Shown: in pieces, positions 1 through 13,000 of the stretch
Numbering within the stretch: position 1 is the stretch's first letter
How the letters are laid out: each line of letters opens with the position of its first letter
From: Spirodela intermedia
Taxonomy: Eukaryota; Streptophyta; Magnoliopsida; Alismatales; Araceae
Assembly: GCA_902729315.2 (NCBI GenBank)
Contig: LR746267.1
Location: 6,760,424-6,824,423, forward strand
Direction: 5' to 3'
Length of the DNA stretch: 64,000 nucleotides
Made by a program: the position numbers and the translations under genes
The notes under the pieces: model-generated
What the model was told of the DNA's origin: nothing
The model's database searches: none
What the model saw: the letters and a program-made list of their open reading frames with translations, nothing else

Positions 1-198
1 CGCGCCCCCACTGCCCTGACAGTGCCACGTGGAGCCTCGCACCACCACTGACCATAGACAGAGTCCAACAGAGCACTCAGCTACTGTGAAATGTGCTCAG
101 GCAATCAGCCAAATCCTCTCTTGCTCCACAAGACCTCACGGCCAATTCCACCTACCCCTCCCGCTCTCTCTCTCTCTCTCTCTCTCTACTCCCCCTCC

Positions 199-235
<37 letters not shown>

Positions 236-309
236 CCTCTCTCTCTCTCCCTCCCTCTCTCTCTCTCTCCCCCCCTCTCTCTCTCCCTCTCTCTCTCCCC
301 TCTCTCTCT

Positions 310-350
<41 letters not shown>

Positions 351-1100
351 CCTCCCTCCCTATGCCAGATCCGGAGAAAAAGGCCTCATTAGTGTCACTC
401 GTTTCCTTGGGCACAGGCTTTCGTGGGCCCTTATGTGACCTTTTTCTCCACCTCTTCCTCCCTATGTACAACTGTGTGTATAAGAAAACCGATACATCCC
501 TCTGCAGTGTTCCCATTAGCATCGGGACAGGCCTTCAATGGTCCCCTACGTTTCTTTTTCTCATTGTTCTTCTCTCTCCTCTGCCATAGGCAGTTGCGCC
601 GCAGTTGTGCCAACTGTTATTTCAAAGAACAATCTCGTTTCCCTCTCTGAGGAGTCTGATATTCGTCTCTCTCTCTCCCCCCCACCCCCCCTTCTCTCTA
701 GTGGATGCCGTGCTGCGCCCCGGAAGCCGTGACAAATTTCATTCTAGAGAGCAATTATTTGCCTGACTCAGAGTAATGTGATGAGAAAACACGCTTGGTG
801 ACATTGCACAGGATCTACATGCGCCTATTAATACGTGGAAGAATGCCCTACACAAGTATTCGCCCATCTGTTCTTCTCCCCATGTTCTCGCTGTCAGCCT
901 CTGCCATACCCTGCCAGCCTTGACACTGCCTCATGCTCAACTCCCCAGTGGGTCTGCGAAAAAACAAACGTGCGGAATATGAAGCGTAACGCTGACCTTC
1001 AGTTGCGGACCGGTCAACGTTGCATAACTTGTCTACCTACCCTTCTTCCCCAGGCTCCCTCACACATGAAGGGAAATCAATGATTCCCAAAAGTGACTTA
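1..1100. other. Gene-free stretch, moderate GC
   Basis: No coding region that I can support. The open frames here are low-complexity Ser/Leu/Pro peptides read through the (CT)n tract. The composition resembles the gene-bearing half of the window more than the AT-rich DNA that follows, so this may be flanking DNA of a gene outside the window. Confidence 0.6.
168..360. repeat. Imperfect (CT)n microsatellite, about 190 bp
   Basis: A nearly pure pyrimidine tract of CT dinucleotides interrupted by short CCCT and C runs. It is the longest simple repeat in the window. A shorter CT/C tract follows at about 665-700. Confidence 0.95.
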
Positions 1101-2543
1101 AGTGACTTACCGGCCTAATGTTATCATAATATGAACTGACGTTGGTTCCAATAAAGGTTGACTTTCGGGTAAAGTCATCAAGTTTCAACATGCATGAAAT
1201 TAAGTAAACGTAAACGAACTTAATTGTCTAAAGCCAGAATGATGTAGCCTTAAGTTGTATGATGTGGACAATCCTCCAAGGATTTTGAAGACTTCTCTCT
1301 TTAGTCCTTTGGCTTAAAAAGGCTTATTTGCTATGTTTCACCTTTTATATCTAGTAAAAAGTTAATGCATATTCTCTTGACCCTTAATTGAACTGTTAAT
1401 GATAGTGAAAGTCACAATCAATTGAAACCTTGATATTATCACAAGCATAACTTTGATGTACAATATATATTTTTACCACATATTTGATCAAATTATTTAG
1501 GTGATTTTTCTTTGAAAGGAAAGCAGGTAAATTTTCATCAAAATCAGTAATTTCATAAGATGTCCTACAAATAATTACTTTATAATTTAATCCAGATTTT
1601 ATATCAGTTACATATATCGTAAAAAAAATAGTTTTTAATATTTTATTTGTACTCTTAGCGTTGACTTATTGGTGACATTACACTATCAAGAGGAGGGCTA
1701 AATTAATCATATTTATTTCTTTATGAATTATAATTCCATCAGCAATATTAAAAATAAGAGTTATCAACGCAACTACACAAAAAAATTATAATCATTTGGT
1801 CTTCCATACATGCATCCACTCTCTAAGGTCTTTATCCTTGACTTCCACAAAATCCCTAATGTTTACATGCTGACTTCAATAGATATTGGCCTACTATTTT
1901 GTACAATTTCAATCAACTTGAGATTAAAAAAATACTGTCTCTAATTTATTGGGCTATAGATAGCTTAAATCAAAAAAGAGTATTACATCCCTCTTTTCTT
2001 ACATATCAAAATCTAACTCCTAAATTTACAAAAATCAATAATAGCAAAATAGATAGCAATCTCCAATTTCTTACATCATTTTGATAAGCTTTGCCTTCTT
2101 GTATAATCAAGTACTTTCCATTGGAGTAGAATTATCCATATAAGGGTGGTCCACGAAATAATGGGATGTGTTCCCAATATAGTGAAATAATGCGTGGAAG
2201 TAGTTTAGGTTGTTCTTCTCTTATTCTAGTTTTGTTAGGGGCCCCTTCACATAATAGAAAAATGAAATCAAGAAAAAATTAGTGGCTGGTATAAAATTTT
2301 CTTTTATGATCAAGGAGAGATTATTAGGTTGATGATTGGATCAAGAGACTTATCTTCTTCATGCAAACTCAAGCGAGCAACATGGTATGTGAGGAAGATT
2401 TCTTGATCTCCTCCCTTATAGACTTGATGAGAGAATGCCAGCCATGGACTAATGCTTGAAGATGACGAAGGATAGGCACCCAGTGGATGATCATGGCTGG
2501 ATGATCATAATTCTTCACAGGGTTGATCATAGACAATTGTGGA
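1101..2543. other. AT-rich intergenic DNA, no gene seen
   Basis: AT-rich with stop codons in all frames. No protein family, RNA gene or terminal repeat was recognised. It ends at the CTTCT target duplication (2544-2548) of the Copia element. Confidence 0.6.
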
Positions 2544-2548
2544 CTTCT
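2544..2548. repeat. Target-site duplication, left copy
   Basis: CTTCT directly before the 5' LTR, identical to 7021-7025 directly after the 3' LTR. Five bases is the normal duplication size for Copia integrases. Confidence 0.85.
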
Positions 2549-2819
2549 TGTTGATAATCATGCAACAGCAGGAAGATCATAGGAGAAAGCAACTTTATGA
2601 TTTAGGAGCATGGGGAACAAATGAAAAACTCCATCAAGTCAAACCTACAACTATGTGCTCAAGTGGGCTGGCCCACTTCAGCCCCTACTCTTCCCCATAT
2701 AAAAAACGCTCTCTCCTTTACTAAGATGTATTTAGACATTTTATTGTTGGGTATTTAGTTTTCCGTGAGAATCCTCTCCTTCATCTATATTTTCTCTCCA
2801 TTTAGTTTCTTTTACTATA
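2549..2819 (+). repeat. 5' LTR of the Copia element
   Basis: Aligns along its length with 6719-7020. Shared blocks include TTGATAAT near the start, the GAAGAT block, the CCCATATAAAAA TATA-like box (2695-2706 and 6859-6869) and the TTTAGTTT block near the end. The 3' copy carries extra bases in its last third. The TATA-like box lies where an LTR promoter would sit. Confidence 0.88.
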
Positions 2820-2822
2820 AAT

Positions 2823-2834
2823 TGGTATCCAAGC
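2823..2834 (+). promoter_or_regulatory. Primer-binding site, tRNA-iMet type
   Basis: TGGTATCCAAGC starts four bases after the 5' LTR. The usual plant Copia primer site is TGGTATCAGAGC, so two or three positions have changed. Its position just inside the LTR supports the LTR boundary call. Confidence 0.8.
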
Positions 2835-2939
2835 TCTATTTGTCATGTTGGGGATATGCAGATATGAAGATTTATTTTCATAGTAAGAGGTCTAAAAAAT
2901 ACCCGTGTGAAGATGTTTAATAGAGAGTGACTCTATTGA

Positions 2940-5900
2940 CTATGGGTATGTTGAATAGTAACACCTTTAATGTTTCACAACCTCGTGTCATTCCTTTTTT
3001 AGAGAGAAATATGAGTTTGGAAAATCAAGATGCAGGCATTTTTTATTGCACCAGATATATGAGAGATAGCTGAGAATGGCTATATAAATGAATAAAGTTC
3101 TAGACAAATTGAAATTAGGCAACTTCATAAGAAATATGTGAAAGTTATATATGAGGTTATTTTTCCTTGAATTTTCAACGTCACAATATCCTAAAAAATT
3201 TAGAAGTTTTTTAAAGATGGTTTCATAGGGATACTAAGGATACAACAATGAAACTTAAAACTCAATGTAGAGCATTTGAAAGGCTCTTCATGAAATTGGG
3301 TAAACTTGTTCGATATTTGTTTTCTCATATTTTATTTATATTTAATCAAATGAGAATATTTAGAGAATAAAATATATATTAAAAAAATTGAGAAAGTATT
3401 GAGATGTCTTCCTTTTAAGTTTGATCATATTATTTTTACTATTGATGAATCTAAAGACATCTATTTACACTCAATTGAATCTTTATCAGCATAAAAGTCT
3501 CTTGATTAGGCATTTCAAGTTAAAGTTAAAATCTCAAGAGCAGAGAAAGATGGTGAAGATCTGCCCAATTCGCAACATGATAAGAAAAATCAAGTTAAAT
3601 GAGGTTATCATAGTTACGTCCATAGAAGAGGTTATGATTGATTTAATTTTATACATTAGAGACATGATGGTGGTGATAATCAAAATATAAAGACAAATTC
3701 TAAAAAAATGTAATATCATTTTTGTAAAAATATAAGTAACGTGAAGCAATATTTTTAGAAAACCAATCTCGCAAAATAAAATAATGAAGTTCTTTCTTAC
3801 CTGTGTGACTCTAATAATCGGTAAGTATAATGCGTGGTTCCTAAATGGTGGATATAGTAATCATGTAACTGAGGATATAGAGTTATTTCAAATTATTGAT
3901 ACATCTACCAAATGTTAAGTTCAATTAGAAATAAAAAAAATTCAAATTCAAGTTATTCAAACCATTGTAAAATTAAAATAGGTTGTAAGTAAAGTGATAG
4001 ATGATATATACTTTATTCCAAAATGGATGCATAATCTAATTAATTTGTGATTTGATGAAATAGGGTCAATTTTTTCATTTGGAAGATGAGAGTCTATCAC
4101 TAAGGTTAGAAAAAGAATCTTTCTTCTTAGAATTCGAGACTGGTCCTATTTTGTTTTATTATTCAAGAAAATGATGATTCTTTCCTTATAAATTTCTATT
4201 ACCATCATTTACATTTCAATGAACTAAAATTATTGTGCCAAAAAAATATGGTTTCTTTTTTGTCTCTTATTACATCTATTATATTTTTTGTGAAGGGTTT
4301 AATTATGGAAAGTAATATGATTTATCATTTCATTCAAAAAATTAAGGTCACCTCTTAAACTTATACATGTAGATGTTTGTGGGCCAAAGATAACTCCTTT
4401 CAACAAGAGTATATATTTTACATTATTTATCAATGCTTTTACCCACATGAGTTGGAGATATTTTCTTATTCAAAAATCAGAAGTATTTCAAAACACATTT
4501 AGAATTTAAGGGTCTAGTAAATGCAAGAGGACATGCTATAAATATTTTCCAAACTAATAGAGGGGGAATTTTTTATCTCATGAGTTTGATTCCTTACATA
4601 GTCAACATGGCATTTCTAGAAACTAATGGTTAGAAAAAGCTCATAACAAAATGATATTGCTGAAAAAAAGAATAAGAAAATGGTGCAAATGGCTAGAAAT
4701 ATGTTGAGCCAAAAATGGCTTTAAAATAAATTTGGGTACAACCAATGTCAATATAAATTTACATTCTTAATATTTCTCCGACTAAGTTCATATATTTGAA
4801 AAAATTAGCTTTTTAGCATATATTTGTATTGATATGATCATCATGGTAAAATAAATAAGAAAAGTGAAAAAATGTAATTTTGTTAGCTTTAGTGATGAAA
4901 CTAAAGGTTATTGATTATGTAATTATAAATCTAAGAAATTACTTATTCATTGAAATGTTATTTTGATAAGAATAGGTGCTATAATTAGGATAAAGCTTTA
5001 ATTTATTTCTAAAAAAATAAAAAGTTGCCTCAAGTAGAAAAATTGTGGTATTTGAAGCCACTCCTTGTAGAGAATCTCTTATAAAATTTAGTTTATATAT
5101 TGACTTCAACTTGGTTTCAATTTGGATTCAACTACTTCATAAAAAAGATTAGATCTATAAGTGAAATATATGAATCATCTATTTTTTCTCTTATGCTAGT
5201 TATGAAGAGGCTTAAGGGAAAGAAAATTGAGAGAAATATATCAAAGAACAAATAAGTTCAATTGGAAAGAATGACACATTGGAACTTTTAGATCCACCAC
5301 CAAAAAATAAATTCATCAGTGTTAATTAGGTTTACAACATGAAGTATACTCCAAAAGGAAGTACACATAAATATAAGATAAGATTTGTAGTTAAAAAAGC
5401 ATCAATATGGCACATATTGATTTTTTTTTCTTATTTCTAGATTTGAAACTACTAGAGTTATTTTAGCATTAGAAACATAATCAGATGGTGAATATTTAAA
5501 TTTGATGTTAAATATACATTTTAAATAATAGTTTAAATGATGATATCTATATTAAGAAGCAACAAGAATTTGTGCTTAATCACAAGGAGAATAAAGTAAA
5601 AAAAAAATTAAATAAATTATATAAACTTAAGCAATCAAAAAGGACATGCTAGAATAGATTTTATTATTATCCTTTTAAGATGTTTTTTACGTAATTAATA
5701 TAGAACCAAAACTTTATGTGAAGAAAACAAATGACTTTATTGTCATATAAGTATAAATGTAGATAATATTGTATACACCAAATCATCTCATTCTATTATA
5801 ACTAATTTTAAGGCTTACATGATGATTTAATTTTATATGATAGATTGTGGTTTCCTTCATTATTTTCTTAGGCTTCAGATTATCCAAAATAATGATGATA

Positions 5901-6660
5901 TATTTATATCAAAAAAGAAATGTGCATTAGATGTAAATCAAATAATTAAACATGTTTAATTGCACAACTTATTATACTCCAATAAATACTAATGATAAAT
6001 TATGTCTTGATGATGGGAATAATTAATTATTTTTTTAATAGAAGGCTAGTTGGTATTTGGTATTTTTAACTCATAGTAAGCTTGATATAATATTTCATTT
6101 TTATCATTATTTTAAGATTTAGATATTGCAATTTTATTCATCATTTATAACCAAAAAAATATATTTTTAAGACCAATCAACTATAAAATTTTATATAAGT
6201 AAGTTACTTAGTTTAGATTATCTAGTTTTACTAAGAGAAATTGAGCACAATCTTCATTGCATGAAGAGCACATGCCGATTTATTTATAGCTGTTGTTTAG
6301 GTTTTTTGTCATGGATTTCAAAAAGGTAAGAAGCTATAATTTTATCATCAGCTGGAGTTGAGTATATGACTACATCAATAGCATCACAATAAGTCATATG
6401 AATTCGAAGAATTTTGGAAGATATCAGCATGATTCAATCAACACAAATATTTATTGAAACAATAAGTCAACTATATTTATGAAAAAAAGTGATATTTAAT
6501 GAAAGAGTGAAACATCAAGGCATTGATAATGGCTGCTAAAAATTTGATACTTCTATTCACGATATGGTTGCTGAAAAGATGATTAAATTGGTTAAATTTG
6601 CATTTTGCTCAATAATTTACAAGTTGAAAAAGGTTTTAAAAAGACTTTAAATCATCCTAA
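2940..6660 (+). pseudogene. Degenerate Copia gag-pol
   Basis: Remnants read on the plus strand, in several frames. Gag (UBN2-like) is at about 3033-3310 and includes an APDI-stop-EIAENGY stretch, where the family has tryptophan at the stop. The protease SNH(V/M)T motif is at about 3838-3890; the catalytic Asp-Ser-Gly is replaced by Asn-Gly-Gly. The integrase core is at about 4350-4720, with HVDVCGP, then NRGGNF where DRGGE is usual, then AEKKNKKMVQMARNM. The segment leading to reverse transcriptase is at about 4890-4980. Reverse transcriptase starts near 5265 and continues past 5660, with DIYIKKQQEF and YKLKQ. RNase H is at about 6350-6440, with VEYMTTSIASQ and IRRILED. No domain is intact. 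Confidence 0.88.
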
Positions 6661-6718
6661 GTTCAAAAAATTTTTACAATTAATTAATGTTATAAGCTTT
6701 TCTTGTATCAAAGGTGAC

Positions 6719-7020
6719 TATTGATAATGATGAAAATCATGAAGATGGCAGGGAAAAGCAACCCTATTATTTAGGGGCATTGGGTACGCATGGAAAACTC
6801 TATCAGACCTGCCATCATACGCTGAATTGGGCCAATCAACTTCAGCCTCTCTTCTCTCCCATATAAAAATTAATCTCCTTCCTTTGTTAAGATGTACCGA
6901 GACATTTTAGTTTAGGGTTTTCTGGTCTTCATTGGCGCTCCTCTCCCTCATCTATTCCAAAGCATTTTCTATCTCAAATTTGAGCTGTTTTTTTCCCCAG
7001 TTTTAGTTTATTTTCCTACA
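6719..7020 (+). repeat. 3' LTR of the Copia element
   Basis: Second LTR, ending CA at 7020 and followed by CTTCT. The start is placed by alignment with the TTGATAAT of the 5' LTR; the expected initial TG has changed to TA. It is about 30 bp longer than the 5' copy, from an insertion before the TTTAGTTT block. Confidence 0.85.
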
Positions 7021-7025
7021 CTTCT

Positions 7026-10000
7026 TCTGCACAAGCACAATTTTAGGACATCAGTGTGGGGATGAACCATCCTCCCTTTCTTGTCTGCTCCTTATTTTTG
7101 TAGATTTGATCACGGCTTCAGGGTGAAAGGATAGGTTGTCAAGCTCTGCTTCTCCTTTGTCCCATCACTGTTGCCTTAACATTTGATACATATAACAAAG
7201 AGGGATTTCAAGGAGAGAATGGATCCGTAGGGCTTGTAGCTAGTTTCTCCTTTTTATTCTCCTTTAAATGGGCCATACTTAAAGTGAATGGGCCACGGCC
7301 CATTTTGTTTAAAAATCGGATCTAAAGTAGTAAAATGGATAGAACCATTCACTCAGACTCTAAGAAGGTTCTAAAACCCGATAAATCAGGATCCAATACG
7401 CCCTAATATTAAGGTCAATTACCAGATCCCATTCAGTCTTATTTCGGGCCCAATAACTCATTCGATTTACTCTTTAATTTCAGGCCTAAAATACGTTTAT
7501 TTCACATTTCATTTAGGCCTGATAATGCCTTTATTTATCCACCTTTAATCATGAATAAATAAGAATAAATTTCAAGGGTATTTCACACTACTAAACATCT
7601 GATTCCCTAGAAATACATATGGTCACGTATGCATCTCCACAATTATTGAAATATCTAAATTACTCTCAATATCTTTTAGTCATGATCAAAACCTTGAAAT
7701 CATAAGTAAGTTTACAAGAGACATGCAAGTTTTCCATATAGTTTTTCTCTGTAGTGTCGATTTTTTTTCTCCATTAACATTTATTTATACCACATGAAGA
7801 ATAATTTTGACAATCTTACCCACGAATAATATGAATATCTCTTACTGTCTTGTCTAATCAACTACGATCAGCATAAACTAGCTAGAAAAGGCTTCTTGAT
7901 TCACTGTTATATACTTCTTAATGGCAAAAAGGTGAAATGACATAGAAAGCAAAGTCTTCTCAAAGTCACAACGTCTTATTTTCCAACATACCCACCATGT
8001 CATTATGCACCAAGTATGCATGTGAAATACATTTTCATAAGAGCTGACATGTGAAAAATTGGAAAAAGTACCAAAGTCCTCTATACAAAAGTATATAGAA
8101 ATTAGTAACATATATCAACATACCTGCACTAAGTAACACGAAAGTTTTAAGTTGAACAAAAATAAAATAGTAACACAAATAAGATCATGATCCAATAAGT
8201 ACTGCGGTTCTTTAAAAAACAAAAAGGTTTTAACTTAATGGAAACCTGAATACAATCATCGAAGGTACAACAATTCACTAGAGCTCATAAAGTTGGAAGT
8301 CATTTGGATTTAGTAATTCAATGGGCATATTAAGATTAGCCAACTAGTGTGCACACTTATTTTATTATTGATTAAAAATAATTCATAATCTCATTGTCAA
8401 CTACAAGAAAATGTATTATATAAAGCATCAAAAGAATACATGATTATGTTAACAATCTTTAAAGCTCTATGGCATATAGGGTTGTTGCATGGAGGCAAGT
8501 GAATGGCTCATCTTAAAGTAGATATGAGAATAAAATCAGAAAGATAAGAAGTCACATAAAAGGCATCACAATTTTACATTGGTTTGATAAATCCTTTTAC
8601 TCTAAACTTCAAACCCTTCCCTTGGGAATTCTACTAGACTGAACTTAAAGAACAACATTTATGTGACTTTTCAAGGTCACACTAGATCATTTACCATTAA
8701 AATCCATGTTCAATGGTATGTTTGTTTTGAAGTAAGGGAGGGAATCAAAGTTTAGTACGTATAACAATTCAAGTAGCTACATGTGAGAGCATGTGAGGCA
8801 ATGGGAGGTGCAACTCAAGTGAAAACTCTTGATCAAGTGATTTATAAACCTTGAACAAAACTTGATTCGAGGGCATGTAATATTTTATTCATGGGGCTCA
8901 CTTAATATTCCTTTGTTTTAAATATTTTACAGATGGAGATCCTCTAGTTGCCATTGTATAAAGCCAACTCCTCCAATGAATAGGGATACCTATATTCCAA
9001 AAAAATCAGCTTTGTCTTTTCATGCAAGATAATTATTATGACAACCCAAAGGTCAACATCAAAAGTGCATGGTCAATGCATTAGAATTATTGTGAATTTT
9101 GATGATAGAGGTGACCCTCCTAATTAAAAGAGTCTACCCTTAACATTCTTTCTCCAGATTATTTGTGTAGATTAAGCCGCATTACCTTTGTAAGTCACTT
9201 TCTACATGGGTCAACTTTTTGAGATAGTATTTCAAAAGCCTTTTTTTTCTCACATGGGTCAACTAGAGGTCAACTCCTATGAAAAGTGGACAAAATGAAA
9301 ATTGAATTTTTGATATTTGATGATTATCAATAAGCTTGTCCAAGGTCTATTATAAAAGACATTGCTCCAATGTTAGAAGAGTCCACAATTTCGGCATGTA
9401 TCTCATCAGACAATGTAAGGAAAATACTTTATGAGGATAAATTTGGAGTCATCAAAATATAAATTTTAAATATTTCAAACACAAGAAAATCCTAACTAAA
9501 GTATCACCATTTATAACTTGTTCACATTCCAATAAAATAGTGCATAATAGAAAGGAAAATTGTTAAATAAATAGTGATTAAAATTTTAAGATTTGAAAAT
9601 GTTGTATGAACCAAAAATCCACTCAAACTATAATGATGCACAATTACCCTTCAAAAAAATGTGTAAAATATTTCTTGATTTATTGAAAAACTCACAAACA
9701 TATCAAAAGGCTCTAAATTTCAGGTTAATGGTATTAAAATTTAATATTAAACTACTAATGATTACGTAAAACTAAAACACATCATGAACCCATGAATCAT
9801 CCTATGTTTTCATATTTAACAGCACATCTAATGTCTTATACCTTTTTTCTTAATTATTAACTTCATCATTTAATTGAGCTTTATCACATCTCCTCTTCAA
9901 TGGCTCTATTTCCATAATTTAATATTTAGAAAAGTGGCTTTTTATATTTTTTTATAACAGGAAACATATTTAGATTTTTTATCTCTTTCAAAATAAGTTT

Positions 10001-13000
10001 ATTGTGATTTTTTACAATGTAACCTTTGACTAATGTAGAATAGCCCAAGAAGTCATACATGTTCATTTTTGCTATAAGTTCTATTTCATGTAATTTCTCT
10101 CTAGTCTAATAAACATTAAATGTAGTTAAACATATCTATTTCCTTAGCAAACAATAACTCATAAGAGAGGTTCACTCAAATCAATGAAGAAAAAGGCATT
10201 AGAAACTAGGAGTTTTTTAGATATAAATTAATCAAAATGTTGTCTGAAGTTCCAACCGTTTAAGCTCTTTGTTGTGATCCACTTATTCTATTTTATGATT
10301 AATTTAATTTTTGCATGGTTGTTGAAAGTGAGGCTTCTTAAAATTATCTTGTGCGTCTTTTTGTTATCTAGTATAAATCTTGAATTTTTGTCAACAATCT
10401 ATTTGCATGTATTTCAGCTTTTCCTTCTATTTGAGTTTCCACCTCTTTTCATCTTCCTTTGTTTTAAAATATTTTGACAAAACTTAACTTTAAAAAAGAA
10501 AATCATATCATTAGGTCATTAGATATCATTAAGAAAGAAATAATAACTTATATTTAGATGGTTATGTAAGTATATTTTTTAAATGGTACTATTCTATATA
10601 TTAGGACAACACGTTAAGTAAAAAAATGTGGTTACAAGTCTCTACATCTTTTATCAATTTATCCATGTTGGGTTAGAGAATCACAAAAGAAGTTCACCAC
10701 TATGCTAACTGAAATTTCCTACTATATTATATTTAAAATACCAATAGCAAAATATTATAATACATATCCTACAAACATGGTTTATTGTCAAAGTTATGAG
10801 TCATTTTAAATTGAATGGATATATTATCTTTTTAAATAAAATCTAATAAAATCATGATCACTTAACCATTCTTCTATAAACATTTAGAGCATGCTCATAT
10901 TTCAATTACGTATACTTAAATACATTTGGTTGGTTATTTCTGGTATGCTTGGTTTTGATGATTAAAAAATATATTTTGATTTATATGTCTAACTTTTATT
11001 TTGATGTGAATTTAATATTTTATATATTTCAATAAGTTTATCATACTAAATTCTTGAGTCCTTTTTTATGATTTCGTTTCTAACATTAAAATTTATCTTT
11101 AACCTTGAGATTAAGTTTTTTTCCATCTTAAGAATACATGGGAATAAAGAAGTTTTAATTGAAGAAAGATCTAAACAAAAAAGATTAACTAAATCTCATA
11201 GAGGATCCTATGATATGCGTCAATACATACTATAGCATATGATCTGTGTTGACATATATGAGAAAACCATCTGGATTATATTTATGACAATTATCCCATT
11301 GTAGTGTTTATCTATTCTATATCCTTTCCATATTATATTAACAAGGCTATCTAATTTATTACATGTATTAAATCAATTAGAAAATACAAACTTCATTGAA
11401 GATACAAGTTTAGAAAGTTTATCTCAATTGTGACATGTTAGACAAGTACATAAATAAAAAGTAAGATAAAATCAAATGATTTTGAGTTGACATGGAATGA
11501 AAGTTGATCTCCACTAAGTTAGAAAGTTTTTATTCCAATTTAAATTCAAATGATTGTAAGAATAAGAAAATTCAAAATTTCGAATTTTAAAATATATAAA
11601 TCACACATTACCATGAAGAGTAGAACTTTAAATAGTCAACTTGAACATTAGAGATGTGAGAAAATTAGGAAATCAGTATAGCACAAAACCTTATATATTA
11701 GAGAAAACTTATGACTTGACATTAAATAAAAATACTCAAAGATTTAGTATTTTTCATAGGGATCTTCATATTGCATGCCTCAACAAACTATAATATATTT
11801 TTCATTAACTTGATTTAAGAATCAAGCGACTATGTAACTACAATTAGTACTTTCCATCAGGTCCTGAGATAATTGAGTTATGAGGTGAGAGTGGTTTTGA
11901 CGAAGTCACTCAGTGCTTGCAACCATTTTTAGTCAGAGAGGTGTTGATGTCTTAAAAGGTCTCTATAGAGACAAACTTGAAAGATTTGGTCGCTTATCTT
12001 ATTAAATTGAATGTGAATTTCTATAGAGAAGAGACAAATTTCAAAGATAACTTCCTCTAAAACCAAAAGTATGTGAGTGAGGGATGTTCCAATATAAAAA
12101 TCATATGTTCTTAATGAGAGCATGTTGAAAATTCTTGTTGCTACAAACAACCCTTCATGCATCTATTGAAACACTCACCTTTGCACTGGCACTTAGATAC
12201 CCTATCTAAGAAACTATCCAAAACCAAAAAACCATCATAACTTCTAAAAACCTGACTCAACCTCCCTCCCTTCCTCCACCCCCTCTTCCCTTTTCATGTT
12301 TCAAGAGGGGTGAATAAGTTATTTTTTGCCCTATGCAATGTTAATGAAAGAATTTAATAAATAAAAACCAGTTATCTATTACTCATACATCCATAATGAT
12401 ACATTATTCCTAGAAAGATTTCACACATATTTCCCTAAGAATAATTTATATCTCTATCTAGATTCTAAAAAAACTAGGCTCCATATCCCTCCTATACCTA
12501 CTCTACAACATCATCTAAACATTTAGAAATATTAAAAAAACTTGAGCCATCATTTCATGAAAATTATATATTGAAGTCCTTAGAAATTATAAGTTGTGTT
12601 GCAGTATAATTATTTTATAATAGGGATCTTAATTAATTATTAAATAGTTCTCAAATAAGATACACATAACATAAATGGCTGCATGTTCATAGAGATCTAC
12701 CTAAAAATAAACTCTTAAAACTTACTTTAAAAAAAAATGTCACAAATAGTTTTACACAACATAGCCCAAGAGTGTTATACTTGTGACCTTACCCAAGCGA
12801 AACCAATGTAGTTTTTTTCAAGTAAAACTTGCACACATTAGATTAAAATATCTATCAAAATTTTAACTACATACGTCACTATTCAATTTTTAATTTTTCT
12901 TCATTTTTATATAAAATTTCAAGTAAAATTATGAGATTAATATAAGGAAATAAAATAAAATAGCAAGCACACATCATATAACAACATTGAGGTAACATTT

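Larger units (their letters stand above)
2549..7020 (+). mobile_element. Decayed Ty1/Copia LTR retrotransposon, complete ends
   Basis: The element is bounded by two related LTRs (2549-2819 and 6719-7020). The 5' LTR begins TG and the 3' LTR ends CA. A perfect 5-bp duplication CTTCT lies directly outside both ends (2544-2548 and 7021-7025). A primer-binding site resembling the 3' end of initiator tRNA-Met follows the 5' LTR. The interior carries degenerate gag, protease, integrase, reverse transcriptase and RNase H segments in that order. Integrase before reverse transcriptase is the Copia order. Many stops and frameshifts interrupt every domain, so the element cannot move autonomously. At about 4.47 kb it is of normal Copia length. 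The LTRs differ clearly from one another by eye, which points to an old insertion. Confidence 0.92.

Noticed and set aside
29-589. Long plus-strand open frame across the CT tract
   Set aside because: The peptide is almost entirely Ser/Leu/Pro from the microsatellite; three frames stay open equally well.
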